From Rhodoferax_B sp049316285 (GTDB taxonomy: Bacteria; Pseudomonadota; Gammaproteobacteria; Burkholderiales; Burkholderiaceae_C), in NCBI RefSeq assembly GCF_049316285.1, contig NZ_JBMOXA010000001.1, positions 487,316 to 551,315 on the forward strand: DNA of 64,000 nt, in the 5' to 3' direction. The notes beneath the pieces were generated by a model, which made no database searches, was not told the origin of the DNA, and was given only the letters and a program-made list of their open reading frames with translations. The position numbers were made by a program, and so were the translations under genes. The first letter of the stretch is position 1. Each line of letters begins with the position of its first letter. Of the stretch, positions 1 through 8,189 are shown piece after piece.

Positions 1-441
1 GAGTACCAGGTGAGCATTCCCGAAATGGGCACCATAGTCTCTATCGTGCCGCCGGTCACGTTGCTCACCAGCAACCGCACACGCGACCTGCATGACGCGG
101 TCAAGCGCCGCTGCCTCTACCACTGGCTTGATTACCCCGATCGCACGCGCGAACTTGCCATCGTGCGCGCCCAGGTGCCCGAGGCCAGCGCCGCACTCAC
201 ACAGCAGGTGGCAGACTTTGTCGGGCGCCTGCGCAGCGCGCCATTTGCCAACGCGTTCCAACGCGCGCCCGGCATTGCCGAGAGTGTGGAGTGGGCCAAG
301 GCGCTGGTTGCGCTCGACACGCTGGAGGTTGACCCCGAAGTGGTTGCCGACACGGCCGGCATTCTGTTCAAACAGCGCGAAGACGTGGCCGCCTTGACCA
401 GCGACATGGCGCGTGATCTGTTGAAGCCAGAAGCGGCCTAA
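1..441 (+). CDS. CoxD-like MoxR-family AAA+ ATPase (C-terminal part, start outside window)
   Basis: The frame is open from base 1, so only the last 146 residues are visible. The stretch SNRTRDLHDAVKRR looks like the sensor-1 / arginine-finger region of MoxR AAA+ ATPases, followed by the helical lid domain. MoxR ATPases work with von Willebrand factor A partners as maturation chaperones. The next gene encodes such a partner, and an XdhC-like protein follows, the same order as coxD-coxE-coxF of aerobic CO dehydrogenase clusters. The Walker A and B motifs would lie upstream and cannot be checked. The family call is firm; the exact client enzyme is inferred, because the structural genes are outside the window. 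Confidence 0.8.
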   Translation, partial: EYQVSIPEMGTIVSIVPPVTLLTSNRTRDLHDAVKRRCLYHWLDYPDRTRELAIVRAQVPEASAALTQQVADFVGRLRSAPFANAFQRAPGIAESVEWAKALVALDTLEVDPEVVADTAGILFKQREDVAALTSDMARDLLKPEAA

Positions 442-454
442 ACCCGTTACGCGT

Positions 455-1642
455 ATGCAGTTAGGTGATGCGCGCTCCGGCAAACTCACGGCCAACTTCG
501 TCGGCTTCGGCCGTAGCCTGCGCCGCGCCGGGGTGCGCATAGACAGCGCACGCTTGGCGCTTGCCGTGGACGCCGTGCAAGCCGTAGGCCTGGGCGCTAA
601 AGACGATGTGAGTGCCGCTCTGGAGGCTGTGCTGGTGAGCCGCGAGCAAGACCGCATGGTGTTCCGCGAAGTGTTCGACGCCTATTTTCGCGACCCCGAA
701 ATCGCCCACAAGCTGCTGGCGCAGATGCTGCCGACGGCCGAAGGCAAAGCCGAGCCCAGCAAACGCCGCCCGAGGGTGCGCGAAGCGCTGTCGCCGCCGC
801 GCGCGCCGCAAGCCTTGGCCAAGCCCAAAGCTGAAGACCAAAAGCTCGAGCTGGACGCCGCCATGACGGCCAGCGACCTGCAGCGCCTGCAGCATGCCGA
901 CTTCAACGCCTTGTCGGCCACCGAATACCACCTGGTGGCGCGCCTGGCGCGCGACATCGCGCTGCCCATTCCGCTGGTCGAGCAACGCCGCACCCGCCCC
1001 GGTGAACGCGGCGCACGTATGCACTGGCCGGGTGTGCTGCGCCAGGCCGCAAGGCACGGCGGCGAGCTGGCCGTGCTGGCCAAGTTGATGCGCCGCCAAA
1101 AGCCCTTGCCGCTGCTGGTGCTGGTCGACGTGTCCGGCTCTATGGAGCGCTACGCGCGCCTGCTGTTGGCTTACCTGCACGCCGCCACACAGGGCCAAGG
1201 TGTGCGCCGCGACGTGTTCGCTTTCGGCACCCAGCTCACCGATCTCACCGGCGCGTTTCGCCTCGCCGACACCGACGCCATGCTGGCCGCCGCCGGAGAG
1301 CAGATCGCCGATTTCGCCGGTGGCACACAACTCGGCGAAAGCCTGAAAACCCTGCGCACTGAACACGGCCGCCGCCTGGTGGGCCGACGCACGCTGGTGC
1401 TGCTGATCACCGACGGCCTGGACACCGGCGAGCCCGCTGCGCTGGCGCAGGAGCTCGACTGGCTGCGCCGCAGTTGCCGCCGTTTGTTGTGGCTGAACCC
1501 GTTGCTGCGCTTCGACGGCTACGCGCCACTGGCACGCGGTGCGGCGCAATTACACACGCGAGCGCACGCCATGCTTGCCGTGCACAACCTCAGCAAGCTC
1601 GAAGACCTGGCGGCCAGTCTGGCGGCGCTGCTCAGGCGGTGA
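455..1642 (+). CDS. CoxE-like VWA domain protein
   Basis: This 395-residue protein starts 13 bases after the ATPase stop. Its C-terminal half is a VWA domain with the MIDAS metal site LVDVSGSMERY (DxSxS) near residue 225 and a second acidic strand ITDGLDTGEP near residue 320. The N-terminal half is helical and rich in Ala, Arg and Lys. CoxE-type proteins pair with MoxR ATPases and act in the cytoplasm in inserting or rearranging the metal of molybdenum hydroxylases. The tight spacing indicates one operon with the ATPase and the XdhC gene. It belongs to the VWA_CoxE family; the substrate enzyme is unknown. Confidence 0.82.
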   Translation: MQLGDARSGKLTANFVGFGRSLRRAGVRIDSARLALAVDAVQAVGLGAKDDVSAALEAVLVSREQDRMVFREVFDAYFRDPEIAHKLLAQMLPTAEGKAEPSKRRPRVREALSPPRAPQALAKPKAEDQKLELDAAMTASDLQRLQHADFNALSATEYHLVARLARDIALPIPLVEQRRTRPGERGARMHWPGVLRQAARHGGELAVLAKLMRRQKPLPLLVLVDVSGSMERYARLLLAYLHAATQGQGVRRDVFAFGTQLTDLTGAFRLADTDAMLAAAGEQIADFAGGTQLGESLKTLRTEHGRRLVGRRTLVLLITDGLDTGEPAALAQELDWLRRSCRRLLWLNPLLRFDGYAPLARGAAQLHTRAHAMLAVHNLSKLEDLAASLAALLRR

Positions 1643-1709
1643 ATGGTTTTTCCCAGCACTGCAACCTGAACCGGCCAAACGGCAGAAAATGCGGCTAGGA
1701 GAACCCGCG

Positions 1710-2765
1710 ATGGAAAATTTGGATGTGATGGTGCTGCGCACCCTGTTGGCCTGGCGCACGGCGGGGCGGCGTGCCTTGCTGGCGACCGTGGTGCGGACCT
1801 GGGGCTCATCGCCGCGGCCCATAGGGTCCATCATGGCCTTGCGCGACGACGGCGTGGTGGTGGGCTCGGTGTCGGGCGGCTGTATCGAAGATGATTTGAT
1901 CTACCGCTACACGCGTGTGGACAGCGCGGGTGAAGGCATGCCCAGCGGTGCGCCGGGCTTCGTCAAATACGGCATCAGCGCCGATGAAGCGCATCGCTTC
2001 GGCCTGCCGTGCGGCGGCACGCTGGAGTTGCTGCTGGAATACGACCCCGACCCCGCCAGCTTGGAGGCACTGGTGCGCATGCTGAGTGCGGGCCAATTGG
2101 TGCAACGCCAGGTGCAGCTTGCCACGGGTGCGGTGCAGTTGTTGCCGACCCCGGCGCCCGCCGAGTTAAGCCTCACGGCCGAGCATCTGCTCAACACCTT
2201 TGGCCCCGAGTACCGCATGCTGCTGATTGGCGCTGGCCAACTCACCGAATACCTGGCAACCATGGCCTTGTTCAGCGGCTTTGCGGTGACCGTGTGTGAC
2301 CCGCGCGACGAGTACCGCAGCGCCTGGTCGGTGCCCGGTGTCACCGTGGTCAGCGACATGCCCGATGACGTGGTCAGTGCCTTCAAGCCCGATGGCCGCA
2401 GTTGTGTAGTGGCGCTGACGCACGACCCCAAGCTGGATGATCTGGCCTTGCTTGAAGCGCTGGAGACCGAAGCGTTTTACGTCGGCGCCATAGGCTCACG
2501 GCGCAACAACGAAGCGCGCAAACAGCGCATGGTCGAGCACTTCGACAAGACCGACGCGCAGCTCGCGCGTTTGCGCGGCCCCATAGGCATCTACATCGGC
2601 AGCAAAACCCCGCCAGAGATTGCGGTCAGTGTGATGGCCGAGATCTTGGCCGTGAAAAACGGCGTGCAGTTGCCGCGCGACGTGGATGTGTCGCACGCCA
2701 AGAACGAACGTGCCGTGCCGGCCAACGATGCGGGTGATGTGGTCTGCGGTGTGCGGCTGAATTAA
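1710..2765 (+). CDS. XdhC family protein (CoxF-like)
   Basis: This is a 351-residue XdhC-type accessory factor. The N-terminal XdhC/CoxI domain contains TWGSSPRPIGSIMA and SGGCIEDD; the C-terminal Rossmann-like domain contains LLIGAGQLTEYLA and ends with VGAIGSRRNNEARK. XdhC proteins bind molybdenum cofactor, promote its sulfuration and deliver it to xanthine-dehydrogenase-type enzymes. I chose ATG 1710, which has AGGAGA about 8 bases upstream, over longer in-frame starts that run into the CoxE gene. It is the last gene of the CoxD/E/F-like run; a convergent acetyltransferase follows. Whether the client is CO dehydrogenase or another molybdenum hydroxylase cannot be told from this window. Confidence 0.88.
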   Translation: MENLDVMVLRTLLAWRTAGRRALLATVVRTWGSSPRPIGSIMALRDDGVVVGSVSGGCIEDDLIYRYTRVDSAGEGMPSGAPGFVKYGISADEAHRFGLPCGGTLELLLEYDPDPASLEALVRMLSAGQLVQRQVQLATGAVQLLPTPAPAELSLTAEHLLNTFGPEYRMLLIGAGQLTEYLATMALFSGFAVTVCDPRDEYRSAWSVPGVTVVSDMPDDVVSAFKPDGRSCVVALTHDPKLDDLALLEALETEAFYVGAIGSRRNNEARKQRMVEHFDKTDAQLARLRGPIGIYIGSKTPPEIAVSVMAEILAVKNGVQLPRDVDVSHAKNERAVPANDAGDVVCGVRLN

Positions 2766-2786
2766 CTCGGGCGGCGTGGGGTGGCG

Positions 2787-3257
2787 TTATAGCGCCAAGT
2801 CGTAGGCCTGGAAGCGGGTGTTGGCCACCCAGCCCTGGCCTTCATACAAAGCTTGCGCGCGTTTGTTGAGCACGCCGGTGCTGAGCGACAAACGTTTGGC
2901 GCCGTGCGTGCGGCCGTGGACGATGGCGGCTTGCAACAGCCTGGCGCCGACCTTGTGCCCGCGCGCCAGCGGGGTGACGTACAGGTCGTTGACGATGAAA
3001 ATCCGCGCCGCAAGAATCGATGAAAAACTCGGGTAGAGCTGTGTGAACCCAAGCGCTTTCTGAGTGGCTTGGTCGCGCGCCATAAAGATCACCGACTCCT
3101 GGTTGTGCAGCCGCTCCAGCAAGAATTCGCGCGCCACATACAGGTCGCTGGGCTGGCCATAAAACTGTCGGTAGCCATCAAACATGGGGGTCAGGGCGGC
3201 CAGATCGTCCACGCTGGCCTGGCTGATGTGGACGTTGGTAGGGGCGAGCGTGGTCAA
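2787..3257 (-). CDS. GNAT family N-acetyltransferase
   Basis: This 156-residue single-domain protein has the GNAT fold. The acetyl-CoA pyrophosphate loop is seen as LARGHKVGARLLQ around residues 97-109 (the Q/RxxGxG/A signature), preceded by the central strand IFIVNDLYVTP. The C-terminal ALYEGQGWV motif is typical of small GNAT enzymes. The substrate cannot be deduced. The gene is convergent with the XdhC gene (21-base gap) and divergent from queC, with about 100 bases between the two starts. Confidence 0.85.
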   Translation of the reverse strand: MTTLAPTNVHISQASVDDLAALTPMFDGYRQFYGQPSDLYVAREFLLERLHNQESVIFMARDQATQKALGFTQLYPSFSSILAARIFIVNDLYVTPLARGHKVGARLLQAAIVHGRTHGAKRLSLSTGVLNKRAQALYEGQGWVANTRFQAYDLAL

Positions 3258-3358
3258 AGCGGCGATCTCCGGTGTGTTGCCATGTTAGCGCGCTGCTTGG
3301 GTGCGTCTTTTGTCGCCGGGCGATTCAGCGACTGTTCAAACGAGCGAAAATCCATCTC

Positions 3359-4081
3359 ATGCATACCCGCGCACTCGTCCTGTTTTCTGGTGGCCAAGAT
3401 TCGACCACCTGCCTCGCCCTGGCCCTGGCCAAGTACCAACATGTGGAGACCGTGGCGTTTGATTACGGCCAGCGCCACGTGGTTGAGCTTGAGGCGCGTT
3501 TGCAGGTACTTGCACAAGTGCGCGCCCAATTCCCCGAATGGGCGCCGCGCCTGGGCGAAGACCATTTGCTTGATTTGGCGGTGTTGGGCCAGGTGAGTGA
3601 GACCTCGCTCACACGCGACATGGAATTCAAAATGGCCGACAGTGGCCTGCCGAATACCTTTGTGCCGGGCCGCAACCTGCTGTTTCTGACCTTGGCCGCA
3701 TCGCTGGCCTATAGGCGCGGGCTGGAGGTGATCGTCACCGGCGTGTGCGAAACCGACTTTTCGGGCTACCCCGATTGCCGCGACGACACCATGAAGGCCA
3801 TGCAATTGGCTCTGTCCCTGGGCATGGACAAACGCTTTTTGATTGAAACCCCGCTGATGTGGATAGACAAGGCGCAAACCTGGGAGCTGGCGCGCTCGCT
3901 GGGCGGCGATGCCTTGGTGGATTTGGTCATTGAACACACCCACACCTGCTACCAGGGCGACCGCTGCCAGCGCCATGCCTGGGGTTATGGTTGCGCCAAA
4001 TGCCCGGCTTGCGAACTGCGCGCGCGCGGCTATGAGCGTTACATCTCGGGACAGGCCGCGCCGTTGGTGAATGTCTGGTGA
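3359..4081 (+). CDS. queC: 7-cyano-7-deazaguanine synthase QueC
   Basis: QueC converts 7-carboxy-7-deazaguanine plus ammonia and ATP to preQ0, a step in queuosine tRNA modification. The 240-residue product has the ATP-pyrophosphatase P-loop SGGQDST at residues 10-16. It has VPGRNLLFL in the middle and a zinc-binding cysteine cluster near the C-terminus (CYQGDRC then CAKCPAC). The start at ATG 3359 gives the normal family length; the frame is open further upstream, but that would add a non-conserved extension. No other queuosine genes are nearby. Confidence 0.95.
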   Translation: MHTRALVLFSGGQDSTTCLALALAKYQHVETVAFDYGQRHVVELEARLQVLAQVRAQFPEWAPRLGEDHLLDLAVLGQVSETSLTRDMEFKMADSGLPNTFVPGRNLLFLTLAASLAYRRGLEVIVTGVCETDFSGYPDCRDDTMKAMQLALSLGMDKRFLIETPLMWIDKAQTWELARSLGGDALVDLVIEHTHTCYQGDRCQRHAWGYGCAKCPACELRARGYERYISGQAAPLVNVW

Positions 4082-4089
4082 GCGTTGAC

Positions 4090-4102
4090 GCTGCTTGCGC
4101 TT
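4090..4102 (+). repeat. Possible half copy of the 52-bp palindromic repeat
   Basis: The 13 bases GCTGCTTGCGCTT match the left-arm core of the repeat family described at 11849, 33536, 55660 and 61905, but the right arm is not recognisable. It lies immediately after the queC stop. This is weak evidence and could be chance. Confidence 0.25.
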
Positions 4103-4170
4103 GTGAACTACTGCACGGAAACGACGGCAGATCGCTGTGCTGACGTCGCCCCATTGGGGAATAGAGGTTC

Positions 4171-4202
4171 AACTGGATACATATTACGTATGTAATTGTT
4201 AC
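4171..4202 (+). promoter_or_regulatory. Palindromes upstream of the PrsT-like gene
   Basis: The 162-base gap before the TPR gene contains the inverted repeat TACATA-ttacg-TATGTA and, just after it, GTAATTGTTAC (4192-4202). The same pattern GTAAWTGTTAC recurs at 7177-7187 ahead of the PEP-CTERM gene, so it may be a shared activator site. No convincing sigma-54 -24/-12 pair was found here. Confidence 0.35.
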
Positions 4203-4243
4203 CATCGTCTTCATTTATTTGCATTTGGAGACAGGGCTTGGCC

Positions 4244-7078
4244 ATGTGGAGTTTTCAGCATCCTTTAAGAGGTGGTCGGTTGGCTATGGCGGTGTGGCTG
4301 GTGTGTCAGGCCAGCGCTGCAATGGCCGTCACCGATAGCAAGGCCTCGCGTTTCTATGAGGATGCGTTGACGCGTTATGAACAGCGCGACATGCCTGGCG
4401 CCATCATCCAATTGAAGAACGCGCTGCAGATCGATAAGACCATGTTGCCGGTTCAAGTGCTGTTGGGCCGGGCCCTGCTGGCCAACGGCGAGGCCGTGGC
4501 CGCCGAGGTGGCGTTGACCGAGGCGCTGAGGCTGGGTGTGAACCGGGCGGAGGTGGTGGTGCCCCTGGCCCAGGCCTTCATGGCGCAGGGCAAGCAGCCC
4601 GCCGTGCTGGAGCGGCCGCAGTTTAATCCCGCAGGTTTGCCCACCGGCGTGCAGGTGCAGATGCTGCTGTTGCGCGCCACGGCGGCGGCAGACCTGGGCA
4701 ATCTGCGCGAGGCTTTGCGCCTGGTCGACGAGGCGCGTACGCTGGACCCGCGCAGCCCCGATCCCTGGCTGACCGAGGTGCCCATACGTGTGCGCGAGCG
4801 CAAGTTCAAGGAAGCCAGCGACGCTGTGGACCGCGCGCTGGCGCTCTCGCCCGGCCTGGCGGAGGCCCAGTACCAGCGTGGCAGTGTTTCGCATGTGCAA
4901 GGTGATCTGGCGGGCGCCATGGCGGCCTACAACCAGGCCATACAGGCCGCCCCCAAGCACCTGGAGGCGCTGATCGCGCGCGCCGGCTTGTTGATGGATG
5001 CGGGCAAGTCGGCTGAAGCCCTGAACGACCTGAACCAGGCGCAACGTGTTTCGGCCTCGGAGCCACGTGTGTTCTATCTCAAGGCGTTGCTGGCCGAGCG
5101 TGCGGGCGACAACAAGGGTGCCGCGGCCGAACTGCGGCGCGTGACGGCTTTTCTCGACCCCGTGCCCTTGGACTTTGTGCGTTATCGGCCACAAATCCTG
5201 ATGCTCAACGGCCTGGCGCACTACGGTCTGAACGAACTGGAAAAAGCCAAGCCCTACCTGGATTTGTTCCAACGCATCCAGGGCACCACGCCGGTGACCA
5301 AGCTGCTCGCGCAGATCTATCTGAACGATGGCGACATGGTGCGCGCCACCGAGGTGCTGGAAGCTTATGTGCGCGCGCAACCGGCTGATACCCAGGCCTT
5401 GACGATGCTGGCCTCGGCGCATATGGCACAGGGGCATAACGCCAAGGCTGCCTCGCTGATGCAAGAAGCTCTGGCCAAGGGTGACCAGCCCGCGCTGCGC
5501 ACCGTGCTGGGCCTGAGCATGATAGGTGGCGGCCGGACGCAAGATGGTGTGGCGCAACTGGAAGCGGCATATCGCAAGGATCCGGGCCAGATTGCGGCAG
5601 GCGCCGCGCTGGTGAGTTCCTACTTGCGCTCGGGTCAAATGACCAAGGCGGTGACGGTTGCCGAGGCCTTGGCGAAACGCCAGCCCGACAGCGCTGCGGT
5701 GCAGAACCTGCTGGGTGTGGCGCAGGCGCAAAAGGGCAATCTGGCGGCATCGCGTGTGGCGTTCGAGGCGGCATCCAAGCTGGACCCGGCCTTCCTGGCC
5801 CCGCAGTTGCGCCTGGCCCGCATTGACACCAATACCAAGAATTTCGACGCTGCGGCGACCCGGCTGAACACCCTTCTCAAGGCCAATGAGCGCGACGTCG
5901 ACACCATGATGGAACTGGCCTACCTGGCCGACCGCCGTGGCCAGCTGGATGAAACCGTGCGCTGGTTTGACAAGGCGATTGCCGTCTCGGGTGCGCGCGA
6001 ACTGCGGCCAGCGCTGGCGCTGGTGCAACTGCACCTGCGTTACGGCCGCAATGCGCAGGCGCTGGAGGTGGCCAAGGTGCTGTCGGGCAAAGCACCTGAC
6101 GACATTCCGGTGCTGCTGGTCTACGCGCGTGCGCAACTCGCCAATGGCGACGGGGTGGGCGCTCGGCCCGCTCTGAGCTCTGCCACGCGGCTGGCGGACT
6201 TCAACGCGCCGCTGCAAACCGAGATCGCCTTGCTGCAAGTGGCAGCGGGCAATCCTGGCGGTGCCAGCTATTGCCTGGACAAGGCATTGGGCAGTGATCC
6301 CCATTTCCTGCCCGCCATGGCCTTGCGTGCCGAGGTGAGCATGCGGCAGGGGGATCTGACCAAGGCCGAGGCGGTGACGCGCCAGATCCTGGCGCAAGAA
6401 CCCAAGCGTGCCGTGGGCTACAGCCTGCAAGGCGACCTGGCGATGGCGCGCGCGCAGCCGCCAGCGGCGTTGGAGGCTTACCGTAAGGCGCATCAGTTGG
6501 AACCATCGAGCGAAACCCTGCTGCGTCTGTTCGAGGCCACCTCGCGTGCCGAAGGCAAACCTGCATTGGCTTTGTTGGACCAATGGATCAAGGCCAATCC
6601 GACGGACAAACGGGTACGCGGCGTTTTGGCGGACACCTATGCCAGCACCGAAAAGTACGCTCAGGCCAAGACCGTCTACGAGAATATCCTGGCCGACAAC
6701 CCCGACGATGTGAGCGTGCTCAACAACCTCGCCAACGTATTGCTGCGCTTGAAAGACCCGGGTGCGGTGCGCGTGGCGGAGAAGGCGCTGGCACTGCAAC
6801 CGGGTAATCCCAACGTCATCGACACCCTGGCATGGGCGTTGTTCCAGGGCGGACAGGGGGGCGCCACACCCGCTCAGTCCGAACGGGCCTTGCAGCTGTT
6901 GCGCGACGCACGTTTACGCGCGCCGGCCAACCCCAATATTCGTTATCACCTGGCGGTGGTGCTGGCGCAGGTCGGGCGTAAGAGCGAGGCGCGCACCGAG
7001 GTTGAAGCAGCCTTGGCGACCGGTCCTGGGTGGCAATACACGGCCGAGGCGGAAACCTTGCTGAAGACTTTGCGCTGA
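4244..7078 (+). CDS. prsT: PEP-CTERM system TPR-repeat protein (PrsT-like)
   Basis: This 944-residue exported protein consists almost entirely of tetratricopeptide repeats (for example YEDALTRYEQRDMPGAIIQL and YQRGSVSHVQGDLAGAMAAY) after a signal peptide ending near ASAAMA. Length and repeat layout match the PrsT family, which accompanies exosortase/PEP-CTERM protein sorting and exopolysaccharide export in Gram-negative bacteria. Many family members are lipoproteins. Here the Cys in WLVCQASA sits in a poor lipobox, so ordinary signal peptidase I cleavage seems likelier. ATG 4244 is chosen because it begins a proper signal peptide and has GGAG upstream; an in-frame start at 4196 is also possible. 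A PEP-CTERM substrate gene follows; the exosortase itself is not in the window. Confidence 0.85.
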   Translation: MWSFQHPLRGGRLAMAVWLVCQASAAMAVTDSKASRFYEDALTRYEQRDMPGAIIQLKNALQIDKTMLPVQVLLGRALLANGEAVAAEVALTEALRLGVNRAEVVVPLAQAFMAQGKQPAVLERPQFNPAGLPTGVQVQMLLLRATAAADLGNLREALRLVDEARTLDPRSPDPWLTEVPIRVRERKFKEASDAVDRALALSPGLAEAQYQRGSVSHVQGDLAGAMAAYNQAIQAAPKHLEALIARAGLLMDAGKSAEALNDLNQAQRVSASEPRVFYLKALLAERAGDNKGAAAELRRVTAFLDPVPLDFVRYRPQILMLNGLAHYGLNELEKAKPYLDLFQRIQGTTPVTKLLAQIYLNDGDMVRATEVLEAYVRAQPADTQALTMLASAHMAQGHNAKAASLMQEALAKGDQPALRTVLGLSMIGGGRTQDGVAQLEAAYRKDPGQIAAGAALVSSYLRSGQMTKAVTVAEALAKRQPDSAAVQNLLGVAQAQKGNLAASRVAFEAASKLDPAFLAPQLRLARIDTNTKNFDAAATRLNTLLKANERDVDTMMELAYLADRRGQLDETVRWFDKAIAVSGARELRPALALVQLHLRYGRNAQALEVAKVLSGKAPDDIPVLLVYARAQLANGDGVGARPALSSATRLADFNAPLQTEIALLQVAAGNPGGASYCLDKALGSDPHFLPAMALRAEVSMRQGDLTKAEAVTRQILAQEPKRAVGYSLQGDLAMARAQPPAALEAYRKAHQLEPSSETLLRLFEATSRAEGKPALALLDQWIKANPTDKRVRGVLADTYASTEKYAQAKTVYENILADNPDDVSVLNNLANVLLRLKDPGAVRVAEKALALQPGNPNVIDTLAWALFQGGQGGATPAQSERALQLLRDARLRAPANPNIRYHLAVVLAQVGRKSEARTEVEAALATGPGWQYTAEAETLLKTLR

Positions 7079-7219
7079 CGCGCAGAAAACTAAATCGTTG
7101 CAAACAAAATGCAGATATCAGGCAAATTTGCTTCGAAAATTGTCGATTTACTTTACAAATACATACAGTTAACCGTGTAAATGTTACCTAAGTTGATGAA
7201 TTAATTGGTTTTTATGGCG
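7079..7219. other. AT-rich regulatory gap upstream of the PEP-CTERM gene
   Basis: No gene was found here. The stretch is much richer in A+T than its surroundings. It holds an inverted pair TTTACA (7152-7157) / TGTAAA (7176-7181) and the small palindrome GTAA-ATG-TTAC at 7177-7187. These sites lie 35-70 bases upstream of the candidate sigma-54 promoter, where enhancer-binding proteins commonly bind. Confidence 0.4.
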
Positions 7220-7220
7220 G

Positions 7221-7236
7221 TGGCATGCTTCTGGCT
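7221..7236 (+). promoter_or_regulatory. Candidate sigma-54 (RpoN) promoter
   Basis: The sequence TGGCATGCTTCTGGCT has the invariant GG (7222-7223) and GC (7234-7235) separated by exactly 10 bases, and a TGGCATG box close to the -24 consensus. The expected transcript start near 7247 leaves about 50 bases of leader before the ATG at 7297. The second PEP-CTERM gene has the same arrangement (43481-43495). Confidence 0.65.
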
Positions 7237-7296
7237 TGTCCCTTTCAAATTATCTGGCTTGCGCGCTGGTGCGGCAGAACAATAAAGGATGGACCT

Positions 7297-8100
7297 ATGA
7301 AAAACTTCAGCCGATGGGCTGTGCAATTGGCGTTGTTGGGTAGCTGCGCTGCCTTCGCGCCTGCCGCATTTGCCGATTCGACATGGACGTTCAACGCATC
7401 GAACTGCACACAAGGCAGCACCAACGCCAACAACTACGGCAACAGCTATAGCTGCAACTCCTCGGCCGGTTCGGTGGCTTTGACCGCCTGGGCGACCTCG
7501 GGTGCTGGCTCAACCTTTGCCGACGCCAATCTGGCGCTGTATGACGGTGGTTTTGGCGTGCGTAACCGCACCGAGAAGCTGACCGTTGGCCAGCCCAACC
7601 ATTCGCTGGACAACAGCGGCCAGACCGATTTGATCGCGCTGAATTTCGGTAGCGCCAAGGCGGATCTGTCATCCTTGTCCATAGGCTGGTCGTATAACGA
7701 TACCGACATCAGTCTGCTGTACTACACCGGCTCGGGCACGCCTGATTTCAGCAGCCAGATGCAAGGTTTGACGATCACCCAGTTGCTGACCAAGGGCTGG
7801 TCGCTGGTGAAGAACTACAGCCTGTCGTCGGGCGGTACCACGGTGAATGCGTCCGACTACTCGTCCAGCTGGTGGCTGGTGAGTGCCTACAACTCCAACT
7901 ACCTGGGCAACACACTCGATACCAAGGGCGATTACGTCAAGCTGTTGAGCGTGGCTGCGGCACTGACCTCACCGCCACCTCCCGGCAACAAGATTCCCGA
8001 GCCAGGTTCCCTGGCCTTGATAGGCTTGGCCTTCTTTGCCGCCGTGGGTGTCAGCCGCCGCCACAGCAAGAAGAGCGAAAACATGTTGGCTGCCGCCTGA
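7297..8100 (+). CDS. PEP-CTERM sorting domain surface protein
   Basis: This is a 267-residue exported protein. A signal peptide (cleavage near AAFA-DST, residue 27) is followed by a Ser/Thr/Asn/Gly-rich body, usual for PEP-CTERM proteins. Near the C-terminus is the sorting signal: IPEPGSLALIGLAFFAA, then SRRHSKK. Exosortase is expected to recognise this motif and process the protein during export to the surface or extracellular matrix. The tail after the basic cluster (SENMLAAA) is longer than usual. ATG 7297 has AAGGA about 7 bases upstream; the longer frame from 7225 would start inside the promoter. Expression is probably sigma-54 dependent. The function of the body is unknown. Confidence 0.88.
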   Translation: MKNFSRWAVQLALLGSCAAFAPAAFADSTWTFNASNCTQGSTNANNYGNSYSCNSSAGSVALTAWATSGAGSTFADANLALYDGGFGVRNRTEKLTVGQPNHSLDNSGQTDLIALNFGSAKADLSSLSIGWSYNDTDISLLYYTGSGTPDFSSQMQGLTITQLLTKGWSLVKNYSLSSGGTTVNASDYSSSWWLVSAYNSNYLGNTLDTKGDYVKLLSVAAALTSPPPPGNKIPEPGSLALIGLAFFAAVGVSRRHSKKSENMLAAA

Positions 8101-8118
8101 GTTTTCCTCAACCCAAAC

Positions 8119-8144
8119 AAAAAGCACCGCTCGCGGTGCTTTTT
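8119..8144. terminator. Rho-independent terminator (bidirectional)
   Basis: An A-run, the hairpin AGCACCGC-tc-GCGGTGCT and a T-run form a symmetric terminator. It lies after the PEP-CTERM gene and could also end the convergent CoA-transferase transcript. Confidence 0.9.
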
Positions 8145-8189
8145 GCTTTTGGGGCAGGCGATGTATTGAAGAGCCAAGGCCCCAAGGCC

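Noticed and set aside
461..1549. 362-codon minus-strand frame opposite the CoxE-like gene
   Set aside because: Shadow composition; the plus strand has the MIDAS motif and operon context.
4203..4243. Sigma-54 promoter for the PrsT-like gene
   Set aside because: No GG-N10-GC pair with acceptable flanks was found in the gap.
4265..6799. 844-codon open frame on the minus strand opposite the TPR gene
   Set aside because: Composition (Gln, His, Arg-rich, no domains) is typical of an antisense shadow of a G+C-rich gene; the plus-strand frame has clear TPR repeats and a signal peptide.
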